64,000 nt of DNA from Homalodisca vitripennis (GCF_021130785.1 NC_060214.1:1020501-1084500), one strand, 5' to 3'; shown: positions 22,801 to 36,754, counted from the first letter of the stretch. Notes: generated by a model not told the origin, from the letters alone. Numbers and translations are program-made.

Positions 22801-24950
22801 CAGGATCAATAGTGTATTCAGCTATATCAATATAATGAAAGTGTAATCCGTAAATATACGTAATAAATATAAATTTTGTTAAACTTACAAAAGGATTTTA
22901 TGGTTTAATTTTTCCCTCAACCATATATGCTTAAATTTTTAATATCCCGGTTTTATCTTTATTACAAATTATTAACAAAGGAACTTCATATAACTAACCC
23001 AGAAATTTTTGTTAAAGTGCACATATACCCATGAATGTAAATATACTAAAACTTATATTACGATTATTTTTAGCCAATATTTTGAAATCCTAAAATACAT
23101 AGTTGATATAACTCATAGAATATGCAATCAAGGTGGATTTTAATGGAATTGATGCTTAAAACTATCCGACACTGGCTTTGACTTAACAAAAGATCAACAT
23201 ATTTGGGACAACGTAAACGTTGTAATGCTAACGCCTAAAGGGCTCACAGAATGTTAAGATGGTAACAAAATTTTTTTTGTATACTCTTTCAATATTCCAG
23301 ATTCTAGAGCTGCTTTCGTCTAGTCAGAGCGCTAGGAGCTTCCAGCTTCTAAAAGACTCTTGGCAAGGTTCAGAGGATTTCATTGTATATCTTGACTTAT
23401 GACAAGCTTCAGTGTTTTAGAGCTTCTGGCCTCTAAAAGCTTTCACCTTATGGACACTTCTAGATTATGGAATCAGAACCCTCAAGGATAGTATGGAACC
23501 CGGAAGCTCGTGTATATGGAAGTTTTTAGCCCCTAGCTTTTTGGCTGCTATGCTTTTGAATGCCTGACCGAAGCCAGTAATGGCTGCTCTAGGATTCTGG
23601 CAGCTTCTGGGTTCGTACTCAAACTTCAGACCTCAGGAAATTTGTAGGGAAATGCGTCCCCACGAGACTTCCAGCCTCTTTCGTTCCAATGGTACTAATA
23701 AAGAACTTGACGCTGTTTTGTACTGATTTGTATTCGTATTTGTATGCATTCGTATTATTGCGAAGAATCGTTAAGGAATATAGGTTTAGTTACGATAAAA
23801 TGTAGAAATATTGTTATTAAAAACCTTTGATTATTTATAATTTATTATACCTTTATTATATATAAATATATATTATATATGCTACACGAGTACCGACCTA
23901 GACATTATAATAACCTTAAGAATATAAAAAGCTTAACATCGCTTAGGATTATTGTACTTTCGTATTAGTATTTGCAGTTTCTAATGTATAAATAACTGGC
24001 AGTTACCCGCGGGCTTTTTATTCAAGTTCATAGGTTTTGAACTGATACGAACACATCTGTTTAAAAAATATTATATTTCTGACGCAAATTTTGAGTGTGT
24101 TTTGTTTACCCGATCAAGAAAAAAATAGATGCACAGATCTGAGGAACATTTTTGGCCATAAAGGGTCTACTTTCTGAAAATTTTATTTGCTTCCATTCTA
24201 AGATATATCACAGTATGATTTGTTGCTCTGGTAAAAGAAGATGTACAAGCAAGTCTGATCGGCCTCAACTAAGATGTATTTTATAACAGTCTTTAAATTA
24301 TTAGTAAATATTAGATAGTAACTTAGTATTTTATGCATGCATTACAAACATAAACAAACATTGCATACTTAACTTATGCACAAATGTAAAATTAAAAATA
24401 TATTTCTACTCGAACTTTTAATGTTATTATCTGGATATTTTATTAATCTGCACTCAACAATGATAGCTAATATACTTGGATTAAGATAGATGTGATACCT
24501 TCAAGCTTTCAGGACTAGAATTGTAAAAAAATTGAATTTAGTAGTAAATTAACAAAAAATATAGTTGTTCTATTAGAAACGTATGTATAAATAAATTACA
24601 TTACAATGATCTTTCAGTTCATAATATTTGTTTGATCTAATGCAATTTTAGAGACAAGTTGGGGGTACCCTTTATCTGTTCCAGAATCAGATGAATTTAA
24701 GAAGGGCTGTTGCTATCAAGCCATTAAGTTCTGATTTTCAAAACTGTAAATGTTAACAAATTTTTTTAAATCTCTTTGAAGCCTGAGCTCTAGACTATGT
24801 TGCTTGTTTTTAATCACTTTGGGTGTTATACCTGTCATATTAGACGAGATTTTAACTCGTGATCTGTTAGTTAGAGAGCCGCGACTGTATCCAATAGTAT
24901 ACGGAGGAGGAAGACTAGTTTTAAATAATTGTTAAATTACATCCCACATT
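22801..24950. other. Spacer with a degenerate AGCTTCTGG-rich stretch
   Basis: No gene recognised. At 23,290-23,680 short related phrases (AGCTTCCAGCTTCTAAAAG, AGCTTCTGGCCTCTAAAAGC, GGCAGCTTCTGG) recur irregularly and the base composition is higher in G+C. It may be a decayed minisatellite. Confidence 0.45.
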
Positions 24951-25030
24951 TTCTATTATTTTTACAAAACAAAACTCACAATTATCCAATATTATTGGAG
25001 AATTGTGAGTTTTCTTTTGTAAAATAATAG
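24951..25030. repeat. ~39-bp-arm inverted repeat (near palindrome)
   Basis: The arm CTATTATTTTTACAAAACAA and its continuation to CCAATA (24,952-24,990) pairs with its inverse ending TTTGTAAAATAATAG (24,991-25,029), with a few mismatches and essentially no spacer. TCCAATATTATTGGA forms the apex. It may be a tiny foldback or MITE remnant; no target duplication was identified. Confidence 0.85.
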
Positions 25031-27030
25031 AAACTTTATATTCTAATAAGAAGAGCTCCTCCTCCTTCATTGCATCCCACATGTTGGCGCTGCCACAACA
25101 CAACATTTGAAAAGAACGGTTGATAACGTTCAACAGGCTCTTAATAAATTGTGTTTAATTGAACGTATTTCTTATCGGGTTGGGTCTCAGAAATACCAAT
25201 TTTTTCATAATATAAACTTTTCTCTACTTTCTATGATTGAAATATTGACGTATTATACCAAGAAACCTGCAATAGTTCATAACGAAGCCAACAGTGAAAA
25301 CCGTATCAAAATCCAATGAGTGGTTTAAATAATATCGATGCTCAAACAGACAAAAAAAAAAATTCAAATTTAATGTATACATGTTTCGATTTATTTTAAA
25401 TTCTTATTACTATTCAAAACTTAATTTAATAAAGTTTAGCGAACTCAAATAAAACATGGTTTTTAATAATTTGTTTTACTGCACATTTGTCTTCATCTGA
25501 AAAATATCGTATTCCCTTGAAAAGTTAAACTATAGCTTATAAATTTTATTATGAATCATAAAACACCCGTGCTATTACTTGATTTGATACAGTGAAAAAT
25601 TAGTCAAAATTAAGTTTTTCCATAATTACCCCACCCCAAAAAAAAATGGAAAAAATAGGACTTTGATTGACATGTAGTAGTACAGAAGACGGTTCAACAA
25701 TACACACCTCACACTTATTTTTTTAAGTGTTGCAAACAGTTATAAATGGCAATTAAACACGAGTAATATTCCACGTTATTATACTAATAGTGATGTCGTC
25801 CAGCCGCAGTCACCTGAGTAATTGATATCGGCAAACGAATAAAGTGCAAGAATCGCTTAAACATTAATGCATATTAAATGAGTTATTATAGCCGACATGT
25901 GATATTCTCTCGTTCAGACTGACGTCCTCATCCTTGCAGAGTATTGACAATTAATCTTTTTCTTTTCCTCCATCAACATCCAGAGATAAAAGTGTTCGTA
26001 TCTTTCTAATATAAGACTACAAAAACTTCTGACTGCTGGCTGAATTTCATGGCATTTCGTGACATGGAAAAGTTTACTTATTACTTTGAAGTTTTACACT
26101 GAGAACTTTGGGTCTGTTGTATCTACTCAGCTAGACTAGTCGACACTTATAGAGAATTACTAATTTAAACACTTGTCTATATGTATAACCGATACACTCA
26201 ACTTGAATAAGTGACCACAGCTCTTGAATTTTACAGTGGTTGGGTCCAAACCGACCCCTACACATGCTTGTGTAACCTTAACTTAGGGTTTTATCGTATC
26301 TACTTTCGCTGTATTTGCTATATAGAAAATGTACTATCGAGTTGAAACGTATCGTGATTTTGATTTACTGAATTTATTTTAATTTAGGCAAGAACATGAA
26401 TTTATGAATAATATTACTTGTTCATACAGAATGTATGTATGAATTTTTATAAACGGCTAAGTGGCTATCATAAGAGTTTTTAAATTAATACATTAAAAGA
26501 TTTGGTAATTCTGCTTACAGTATTACGTAATAATGAATTGAAGTCGTTTTAATGTTTTTTTACAAATACAATCGAATTGCTCTTTTTTTAATGAGAGAAT
26601 ACAAAAAAAATATTTAAATATATACAGCGTACATCGTCCAAAATCTCATAACAATCCATTTTTATTCCGTTATTACGGCTACTCTGTAGAAACCGGTAAT
26701 GTTTACAAAAAAAAACAAAAAAAACTTTTATTAATGTAGTGTATATTATAAAAATAACGTTATTCCTCTGATTACTAATTATTAATAAAAAAAGTTTGGT
26801 TCATTTAACAATACGTGCCACATAAAGGCTGAGCTGAGGTTGTATGTTTAATTTCAAGACAACATGCTTTTGCTTGCTTACAAATTTATTTATTCCACGT
26901 TTCTCTTGTTGTCACCTTGATTAACCATTCGACCAATGTAAAATTTAACGGTTTAGGTGAATCCATTTTGGTAAATTAACCATCTCCGAAACGTTTTTCT
27001 TGTTACATACATTATTAAAAGTTTACAGTT
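25031..27030. other. AT-rich spacer, nothing recognised
   Basis: Two kilobases with A-runs and no recognisable gene or tandem repeat. Confidence 0.55.
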
Positions 27031-27037
27031 GTTCTCA

Positions 27038-27133
27038 CCCCCCCCCCCCCCCACCCCCCCCCCCCCCCACCCCCCCCCCCCCCCACCCCCCCCCCCCCCC
27101 ACCCCCCCCCCCCCCCACCCCCCCCCCCCCCCA
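27038..27133 (+). repeat. Perfect (C15A)6 tract
   Basis: Six exact 16-bp units of fifteen C and one A. The A residues fall at 27,053, 27,069, 27,085, 27,101, 27,117 and 27,133. The opposite strand is (T G15)6, with strong quadruplex potential. It is a striking composition break in AT-rich DNA and abuts the next tandem array. Confidence 0.98.
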
Positions 27134-27500
27134 CAGATTTAGACGTTCTGTCAAATCACATTCTTTAAACCACTCTGTCACTCACACTCAAGTGCTAGGT
27201 AACACATCACTGAGCTGTCGGCAGTTGAATCACAAACTGTCACCAATTTAGACGTTCTGTCAATCCCATTTTATGAACCACTGTCTTTCTCAGCCAAGTG
27301 CTAGATACACACCACTGTGGTGTTGGCTGTTAAGTCACAACTGTAACCAATTTAGACGTTCTGTCAATCGCATTTTTTATGAACCACTGTCTTTTCTCAG
27401 CCAAGTGGTAGATACTCACTACTGTGGTGTTGACTGTTAAATCAGAACTGTTACCAAGTTAGCACACACACTCTCAGCCAAGTCATAGATACAGTGACGT
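27134..27500 (+). repeat. ~107-bp tandem array, about 3.3 units
   Basis: TTTAGACGTTCTGTCAA recurs at about 27,137, 27,246 and 27,351, each followed by a form of AACCACTGTC and AAGTGCTAG. The array starts directly at the end of the (C15A)6 tract. Confidence 0.93.
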
Positions 27501-29165
27501 TCATAGGATAGTCTTATAATCTGTTGCAACCCAATATGATGTATTAAATACTGAAAGATATATGAAATCATTAATTTTTATCATTTTTACGTTCTGTTTT
27601 TATAATGATTTTACGGTACTTTAAATAGTTGTAACCACAGGAATATGAAATTTAGAAACGATACTTATGATTCTTCGTGCCTATGTCCTGAATGTAACGT
27701 TTTAAATGTGTTATTTAACATCGGAAGCTGAACTGTTGCAGGATCAAAGTAGTAGTTCTGTACTTGTATATTTCTCAACATGATTCCGAATGCATTGCCT
27801 TACAATTCATTCACCACTTATTAAAAATAAAAGCATTTCCTGTAACCATATCGCTAATCAAAACCCTATTTTATTACTATATATCATGAACAATAATTTT
27901 TATAACATAAATTCATATGCTATTACGTGACATAGTGATCATTTATTTCGTTTTATACAATAAACAGAGTATAAAGAAATATAATTATTATTCTATACTC
28001 TTATTTATGTGATAAATATTTAGAAACACCTATAATCACTGACAAGAAATATAATTAACCATTTTTCTGGCTTTTGCTTATTATTCACGGTTATGCTACC
28101 AGTATCAGTGAACCACAGGATCGTTTCGAGCTTCATACTACTTTGTATTTGAAATCTAAAATATTATGTAAAAAATTTCTTGATGTGTGTACATGAGTTT
28201 TTTTTATTCTATCATGGTAAACCTGTAATCATGTTAACATGACCAATTGTACTGAAATTTTGAACGGGTATTTTGTAGGGGTCCTGGCCTCAAACCTTAA
28301 GTATATTCCTTTTCAAAAAATATTTCTTATTTAAAATCACCCAAAACACAGTATGTAACAACCATCTCAATTTTAGCAGCTAAACGTCTAACTTCGTATG
28401 TATATTTTTAAAGGGATATCCAACGGAAACAAATCCCAAATAACTTTTTTTTTACATTGCATTTAATAGAAATACAGTGTTGTCCCAAAAACAGGCTCCA
28501 TGTACGAATCTCAAAATTTTCAAAAAGTATCCAAACGTCTTATATATTATTCTAATGGTTTCAAAGAATCCTAAACATTTTGGCAAAGAAAAGTAACTTA
28601 ATATTGCCTATTTTTATTGTCTACTCCTGTAATACAAATCCACACCTAAATTTTTACCCTGTATGGCCGTATTTTAATTTGTTCACTGTAAAATTTACAT
28701 TTTAGTGTTAAAAGTAACAAAAAAACGTACAAATTCTAATTCTAAGGAGGGATGCTGCAAGCAAATATTAAATGGTTGTACAAAAATATATAACTTATAC
28801 ATTTAAAGTTATTTTTCTATTTTCCAAGAAATATAGCAAATAAACTGTAAACTTAGGTTACGGAGTGAAAGTGTACTTTTCTCTTTATAAGTAACTAGGC
28901 AAAACGATACCGCATGTAATATTTCACAATGATTATTCTTTAACAACAACGCAAGCACTACTAAACTCACATCACAGACACATGAGATACGCGCCTCTCA
29001 GAGTTGAAATGAAAAATCCTCCTAATAATAAAATAAGAGAATAAAGAATAAAAAGCAACCTAATTTGAATCGATGTGAAACATTGTAATTAATTTAAACT
29101 GAGATCTGAGTTGGAATCGACGCGTCCATCTATAAAATTAATGCTGAAATCATTCAGCTGATGTC
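27501..29165. other. AT-rich spacer, nothing recognised
   Basis: No gene, repeat or RNA motif recognised. Confidence 0.55.
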
Positions 29166-30050
29166 GCTCGGCTACGATGTATCAGGGGAATAGAGTACAG
29201 GTCAGTTTGTAATTACAACCAGGGGTAATATTTATACTGTAATCCGCGCAAAGCTCTAGTTCAATATTACATAGGATGTATCAGGGGAATAGAGACAGGT
29301 CAGCGTGTATATTACAATCAGGAGTGATATTTATACTGGAATCCACACGCAGCTCTAGTTCAATATTACATAAGATGTATCAATGAAATATAAACAGGCC
29401 AGTCTTTAATTAAAACCAGTGGTAATATTTATACTGTAATCCGCACAAAGCTCTAATTCGATATTACGTACGATGTATCAGGGGAATAGAGACAGGTCAG
29501 CGTGTAATTACAATCAGGAGTGATATTTTATACTGGAATCCACACGCAGCTCTAGTTCAATATTACATACGATGTATCAATGAAATATAAACAGGCCAGT
29601 CTTTAATTACAACCAGGGGTAATATTTGTACCGTAATCCGCACAAAGCTATAGTTCAATATTACATACGATGTATCAGGGGAATAGAAACAGGCCAGTTT
29701 TTAATTACAACCAGGGGTAATATTTATACTGTAATTCGCACGAAGCTCTAGTTCAATGTTACCTACGATGTATCAGGGAAATATAAACAGGCCAGTCTTT
29801 GATTACGACCAGGGGTAATATCTATAATGTAATCCGCACAAAGCTCTAGTTAAATAATATATACGATGTATCAAGGTAATCGAAACAGGCCAGTATGAAT
29901 TACAACCAAGGGTTAATATTTATACTGTAATCAGTACAAAGCACTTGTTCAATATTACATACGATGTATCAGAGGAATAGAGACAGGTCAGTCTGTAATC
30001 ATAACCGGGAGTAATATTTATACTGTAAGTTAATCCACGCAAAGCTATGT
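29165..30050 (+). repeat. ~98-bp tandem array, about 9 units
   Basis: GATGTATCAGGGGAATAGA or its variant recurs about every 98 bp (29,176, 29,274, 29,366, 29,472, 29,570, 29,668, 29,767, 29,864 and 29,960). Two unit types (one with CACACGCAGCTCTAG, the other with CGCACAAAGCTCTAG) interleave. Confidence 0.96.
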
Positions 30051-31545
30051 TTGAATTGGTTTTAATTATACATACATTACGAGGTGTTTTTTGTTGGAAC
30101 TTTTATTACATTTGTATATGTAATGATATACTTATTGAATATGCATCTCACCAGTGTTATTATGCAGTCTTATAATAGTCTTGTAGGCTTTAATTAAGCA
30201 AATATACGTTTTTCTGTTCAATTCCCAACGTTAATCTTTGATTCCACCAAGTACCAATATAAATCACAAATATTATTTACAGTTCTGGATTGCAAAGTAT
30301 ATGTTTACAGTTTAAGGTATGTGTAGCTTTTTGTATGATAACTTAAGATACTCCATATAGACATTGAAGATGATATAATTTTCATATTTTCATTGTATAT
30401 CTGACTGGTTTACGGACATTAAGGTGAATCATTATCTCTTCTATCATCTCGTAGACTGGAAATGTAGGGTCTCTAAAGGATCGTCATCATACATCTTCAC
30501 ATTAAAAACATTTACCTCTGTTTCGATAGTTAAAAGAATGTCGGTAATAGATGAACCAGTCTGCTATGCAAAATAACAAAACGACGTATTTAAACAGACA
30601 TCATAAATGTTAAACATAACCTCGTCTCTTAATATAAGAGAATCACGATATACATTTATTTAGTTCTCATGTATTTAGGTTAATTTAGGTCTGTCCTTGT
30701 GTCCTAAGAGAAGTATAGTAGGAAATACATTATGTGAGAACATGAATAATGCACTTTGTTCCCTCAGTAAAAGTAATGAGGTCAGAATAGATTTCCATGT
30801 CTAACCACGTTTATGGTTTAAATTATTTTTCAAAATTCTCCTTTCTTCTAAAATTAGTCTACAAATATTTCAGGAACCTTTATTAAATATTCATTATCCT
30901 TTCTGTTGTTATGAATATTTTCTATATTCCATTTCATGTGCAGAAATCCTACTTAGTTACTTTGTAAATTAATAAATAACATTTAATGAATTTAGAACTT
31001 TAAAAGTAAATCTAATCCGTATTATACTTAATTTTAAATAACAAAAATTTAAAAGTCCTATTATATAATGTATATTTTTAGGCATATTTAGTATGAACTT
31101 GAAAAGTATAAATATTTAATAATTAAATTGACATGATTATAAATTAGATTGTTTATTATCATTAAGTAGTATATTTATATTTCAAGAAGTTTTATAAATA
31201 CCATTACACTTACACAAGTAGTATATATATAATCGAATAAAAATAAATAGCTTTTCATAATTAACTACAAAAAGATTGCCTTTTACAGACCTCCGACACA
31301 GACACATTTCAGACAAAGAAGAGTTTTCCCCTTAAAGAGCGAGGTAATTAGTAAACCATCTACATTACCTTTTATTATGATCCACTGTAAGTCGTGCTTG
31401 GTGAAGCTTAGCTTGATCTGTACACGGTTTAATGGGTTTGAAAGCGAAATACAAATGTTTCCTTTTACAAACAAACTACATTATGTGGAATAATGTCTTC
31501 AATTTATTAACTCATCTGTGGTGTTAGTTACTAAATTTATTCAAG
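30051..31545. other. AT-rich spacer, nothing recognised
   Basis: No recognisable gene. The minus-strand frame at 31,283-31,474 has no family resemblance. Confidence 0.55.
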
Positions 31546-32087
31546 CAGAAACTGTTCAGTGAGCTGAAGTTGCATTGATATCCATTGACAACTGTTCAGT
31601 AAGCTGAAGTTGTATTGGCATCCATAGACAATGGTTCAGTGAGCTGAAGTTGCTTGGCATTTATTATCAACTGTTCAGTGCGCTGAGGTTGCATTGGCAT
31701 CCATAGACAACTGTTCAGTGAGCTGAAGGTTCATTGGCATCCCATGACAACTGTTCAGTGAGCTGAAGTTGCATTTGCATCCATAGACAAGTGTTTAGTG
31801 AACTGAAGTTGCATTGGTATCCATTGACAACTATTCAGTGAGGTGAAGGTGCATTGGGCATCCATAGACAACTGTTCAGTGAGCTGAAGGTACATTGGCA
31901 TCCTTTGACAACTTTTCAGTGAGCTGAAAGTTGCTTGGCAATCCACAGACAATTGTTCAGTGAGCTGAAGTTGCATTGGCATCCATAGACATCTGTTTAG
32001 TGAGCTAAATTTGCTTGGCATCCATTGGCTACTGTTCAGTGTGCTGAAGTTGCTTGACACCATTGACAACTGTTCAATGAACTTCAG
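31546..32087 (+). repeat. 40-bp minisatellite, about 13 units
   Basis: Units of the form ACTGTTCAGTGAGCTGAAGT followed by TGCATTGGCATCCATAGACA. Units at 31,551 and 31,591 are exactly 40 bp apart. The 117-codon minus-strand frame over it is a translation of the repeat. Confidence 0.97.
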
Positions 32088-33196
32088 ATCATAAAGGAGA
32101 AGTGCCAAATAATGAAGTTACCATCATCGTCATTTGGTTACAACTAAAGCAATGCTAACCTTATTTTAGATACGATGAAGTTTCATATGTAGGTGTAGAC
32201 ATAAATACACCGTAAGGAGAAACTTTATTCCATTACATTATATTTATTTTACCTAATTAAGTAAAAGTAATATGCCATAAAATACATTAATCCGTTGTTG
32301 TATTAATCTAGATTTAAAGAGAAGGATTCGAAGTAATAGATGCTAGAAGTTTCGAGGAAGCTATGCTATTCACATAAAAATCCAATTAAAAATATAACTG
32401 GGACAGAATTATAATTTGTAACGAGAGCGTTTGATTTAAGAACCACGTTTTAATGATAAAAATGTATTGGTGTGTGCAAAATATTCTCTTGTGCGTGCAT
32501 TTAAATAACTTATAAAGAATTAATTTTCTTTAATTGCACAACTCGAGTGGAAGATTTATTTCACTGAAGTAGTTGTTTTTAAGTTGTTCTAAAGTTGTGT
32601 TTAACCTAATTGTGAAACGCGATTCAGTTTAAGTTATCATAATAAGAATTTGAACTCAGTGATACGGGTAAGCCCCTAATTTTATAAATCTACAACTTCA
32701 CTACAGATTCTACAACTGAGTCCACTCTACTTACTTCAAACAAATTTTTCCTATCGTCTAGAATATACGCTTCTATATTCTAGACGGTATAAATGTTTTA
32801 TTTGTATCTGTATAGCATTAAACTTTTACTGTTTAAATTTGTTAACAATAGTTAAAAGTTTTTAAAATATTACGTGCAAAAACCATGTCTTCACAGTACA
32901 GAATAATTTTGAACACAGTCTTCATTGTGCATAGTTTGTCCTTCCTTGACTAATTAGTTAAATGATTATATTCACCAATGCATTCATTGTAAATATAAGA
33001 GTTTTTCAAAATAATACACTTCAATGTTATTTACTTCTGATTATGAGATCTGTAATAGAGAACTGCGTGGATTTACAAATGCCGTTTTGTGGTATGTAAC
33101 ACTTTCCAATACTTAAACAATTTTACATCATTTCTAAAAACCCATACATTCTGTAGCTCTACCCTTAGGTGCTGTTAAGATTCTGTTATATATTAA
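32088..33196. other. AT-rich spacer with a strong hairpin
   Basis: No gene recognised. A perfect hairpin lies at 32,755-32,786: arms CGTCTAGAATATA and its inverse with a six-base loop. Confidence 0.6.
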
Positions 33197-35410
33197 CTAG
33201 CTGACCCGGCGAACTTTGTCCCGCCTTAAAGGCAATATCACATGATCACGTTTTTTACTTTTTAAATTAGGATAATTGTAAATAAAAAAATATAATTATT
33301 CAATGATTCTTTATTTGCCATTTATTGTAGCACCTTGTGATAAATTACATTTTTTGTTTTTTTATTAGGCGCGAAAACAAATAACGCGGATGGTCTTCCG
33401 ACCCGTGGACATGCCACATTTAATTGGCCATGGGAAAAACATGGATGTTTGAGATTAAGACCACAATCTTTCAACGATTGGCCTTGTGACTTATTTACAG
33501 TCATGACGGATCGGAAATTGAAACCGTTTAAACTCAAATGGCATGTCGGGTGGGATCATCGGGATCCTCGGAATGAGAATTTCCTCACCTTTGAGTATTG
33601 TGGTGTAAATCAAATTGTTCATCAATTTACTTACCACCAAACTTGTTCCGTTGCACAGTTTTGGTTGGTATAAGTTTCGAAGCATGATTACTACAGAACC
33701 AATATTTAGTTGTAACTTGTGCCAGGTACATCCAAGGAGTTTAAACATTCAATTGGATAGTTGGTGGTATCATCTTCATTTGTTACACAGTCAACAGATT
33801 TGAAAGAATGCAGTGTACCAATGATCTCATTCTGAATTATGTAGTTTAAGTCATCTACATCTTTATTCTTAGCTGCCAAAATTGCTCGCTCACTCAACCA
33901 TTCATTATTTTTGAGGTTAGTAATGATGTTTGGGAATACTTTGTTGATGAGTTCTTCTTTCGATGAGACAAAGTTACAGATTCCGAGGAAATGAAATCAA
34001 TCCGCTCGATTCGTCGACAGGTACTCGACCATTACCGATGTCAACAATTACTCAGAGAAATCTTCAGCAGATGTATCGTTCAGCAATGCAACTCTCATGT
34101 TTGTTGTCAGCTGAAGTTTCCTAACATAGCGCCAAAGATTCGATGATTTGAGGCAAGCGTTTATTTTGTCGGCAGCAGTCGATCTGGGAATTACTGGCAT
34201 TGTTTGGCGGAAATCGCCAGACAGTAAAATATTTGCGCCTCCAAAACATTTTTAAATCATTACGTAGATCTTGCAATGTTAGGTTAACTGCTTCCAATGC
34301 ACGTACGTTTATGCGCTATTGTGCATTCGTCCCAGATGATGATCTTCGATTCTGATAAAACTTTCGCCATAGCGGAGCGCTTTGTAATATTGCACGTTGG
34401 TTCTTCAATATATTGAAGATTTAACGGCAATTTTAATGCAGAATGTGCCGCACGACATCCTTCTAGCAATGTGGCTGCTATTCCAGAAGAAGCAACTAAA
34501 AAACATGTAAATATAAACCACAGTTTCCATCATCAATTGCCTTCATTAATGTATCATAAACTTCCTTTTGTTAGGGATTCATCAGGGGCACATTTGTTTG
34601 AACTACTAAATCTAATTCCTGGTGATCATATTCACGTTTCCCATTCCAATTCTCGATTAAATGCGTCATTAATTTTACGATTTGGCGCTGGGCATTCCTA
34701 ACCTGACTAATAAACTACCATACATGAGATAACTCATGTCTTCGATCAAGAGCAAGGCCCGATTATGTATCTCCTCATTCATTTCAAGATCGTAATTTAT
34801 TGAACTGACACGAATTTGATGTAAAATATCTTTCTGGCCATATTATCCTTGTATTTGTGCCACAGGTTAGATGGGTTCGATGGAAAGCATGTCGAAATGA
34901 TTATAGCAAATAATGTACGTATCTGACTTGGAGATGCAGAGATAACTGCTTTGAATTGTAAAAAATTAAAATTTAATTTGTATTATCTGGATAGTAAAGT
35001 CTATGCTTAACAGTGATTGCAGAAACAGTTGAAACAAAATTTGCTGTTTCTCTTAAGCTTACTCTATGCTTTAAAACTATAAATGTAAAGAAATTTAAAA
35101 TGGTAATTAAATGATATAAACATATATTTTCTTTTGTTGCATTATATATGTTTACAAAGAACAGCTGATTCAATTTGAACAGGCCCTTTCACTTAATAAC
35201 ATATGTTTGCTGTAATGCATTTCTTACGGGTATTTCCGTAACTTTTAGAGACCAGTGGGGCGGAATCCTGGATCGGGAAAGGGATAAAAAGTATCCTATG
35301 TGTTTCTCCCAGTTCTTAGCTACCTCCCTACCAATTTTCAGCCAAATCGGATCAGCCGTTCTTGACTTATAAATAGTGTAACTAACACGACTTTCTTTTA
35401 TATATATAGA
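33197..35410 (-). mobile_element. Helitron with both termini, degenerate
   Basis: Read on the minus strand, the element starts TCTATATATATAAAAGAAAG (5' TC end at 35,410) and ends GGGTCAGCTAG (3' CTRR end at 33,197). It lies between a host A (35,411) and a host T (33,196), the A/T insertion site of Helitrons. A GC-rich hairpin (GGCGGGAC, loop AAA, GTTCGCC) precedes the 3' end by about ten bases. At 2.2 kb it is far shorter than autonomous Helitrons and lacks the Rep (HUH nuclease) domain. It retains only a broken helicase, so it is an internally deleted copy. Confidence 0.93.
33322..34960 (-). pseudogene. Broken Helitron PIF1-like helicase domain
   Basis: Minus-strand fragments in at least two frames match the Helitron helicase as known from the family. 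In order they are: a region with EMNEEIHNRALLLIEDMSYL (about 34,770); QKEVYDTLMKAIDD (about 34,550); VASSGIAATLLEGCRAAHSA (about 34,450); the Walker B motif IIWDECT (about 34,320); a motif III region SGDFRQTMPVIP (about 34,200, frame-shifted); WLSERAILAAKNKDVDDLN (about 33,870); IPRIPMIPPDMPFEFKR (about 33,530); and the last helicase motif TVNKSQGQSL (about 33,490) ending in YHKVLQ. The P-loop segment that should lie between DDGNCGLYL and VASSG is missing. Stops and frameshifts are numerous. It is non-functional. Confidence 0.92.
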
Positions 35411-36750
35411 TAAAATTGAAGTAATAAACAAAACTATGAATAAGAATACTAGTATAATAAACATGTAGTAAAGATAATTTTGTATGTATAAACATTATAA
35501 TACCGGTATTTACACTCCAAAACATACATCAATCTCTCAGAAGACTGTAACGTAAACATTTTCTAATAGTTCTTTAGATTTCCAATATTTTAACTAAATT
35601 ATAAATAAACAAGTGTATGATGAGTCTATGTGTATTTTAAGCATATAAGTGCTGGTAATAAACTGAAATTCCAATCGACGCACATTTGGTCATAAATTTA
35701 GGACCATCATGTTTTTATTACTGCATTCATTAAAAGTAAAAATTCTCCTTTTTAAAGAAAAACGACCTCTATAACAAAACAATGTAGCACTAATTACTCA
35801 AGTGTAAAATCAGTATTTCGTTGCACATTGCATTTTCAACTGGTTTTGCCCGATTTGTAACTAATTAGGTCTGATTAGCCATGCAGATTTCCAACTCACA
35901 AAGTTAAATTTAATATGATATATGCACTTGTGTATATCATAACTCTTATCAATAACTTTTAGCTCGTCCAAATAGTAATTAATAAAAGTAGAGTTCTCTC
36001 ATTATACATAGTGGCATTACATTATATAAAATACGAGAGAAATCCGTGTGATTGCGAGGGACGTCATCTCTAAATAAATAGCTTTTTACATTTTCATTGT
36101 TCCCTGTAACAAGTGAAAATACTAGGAATAATTATAACTTTTAGTAAAGAAAAATACCAATTAAAAATTATAGTAGCGTGAATATATTTTAATATTTATA
36201 ATTAAAAAAAATAAATATAAAAATATAGATTTTAAAAACCGTGGTAGCTGAAAATGTCTCCACAAGTAATACGTTAAATTTCTTCTTCACTCCTATTTAC
36301 CAAGAGCAGAAATGTCAAAATATAAGATAATAGTAGTTTTACATTTGGTAAACGTGATTTTTCTCACAAAAGGGTAATGTCAATAGCATTGTATTCCAGA
36401 GAGGTAATTCCAGAGACAGCTTAAGTTCACAATCTAGACCTCGACACAGGACCCGCATGCTGGTGTCCTTTACTGCAAGACAGCGATAAGACTGTTTGAA
36501 ACTACTTATTTTGTAAGGGAAACAGCTTCTCACACAACTTCATGGTTATATTTCAAAAACAAATATTTTCTTTACGCTTCTCCTATATAATCTTTCAATA
36601 TAAGATCATTAATACTGTGTTTACCGTGTAATGTTTTCTTGTAACAATTTCTTGTGATATATATTTTACTGATAAAACCGTCAAACTCCAAATAATTATG
36701 CCTTTCGGTTTTATTTTCTTTCATATAAAGAATTGTGATATCGACATCAA
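35411..36750. other. AT-rich spacer, nothing recognised
   Basis: No recognisable gene or tandem repeat between the Helitron and the next array. Confidence 0.55.
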
Positions 36751-36754
36751 TTGA

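Noticed and set aside
27000..27251. Proline-rich reading frame
   Set aside because: It is a translation of the (C15A)6 tract and the array after it, and opens with a non-ATG codon.
31755..32108. 117-codon minus-strand frame
   Set aside because: It lies wholly on the 40-bp minisatellite; its internal repeats reflect the DNA repeat.
35189..35464. 91-codon minus-strand frame
   Set aside because: It covers the Helitron 5' terminal region, which is non-coding in these elements.
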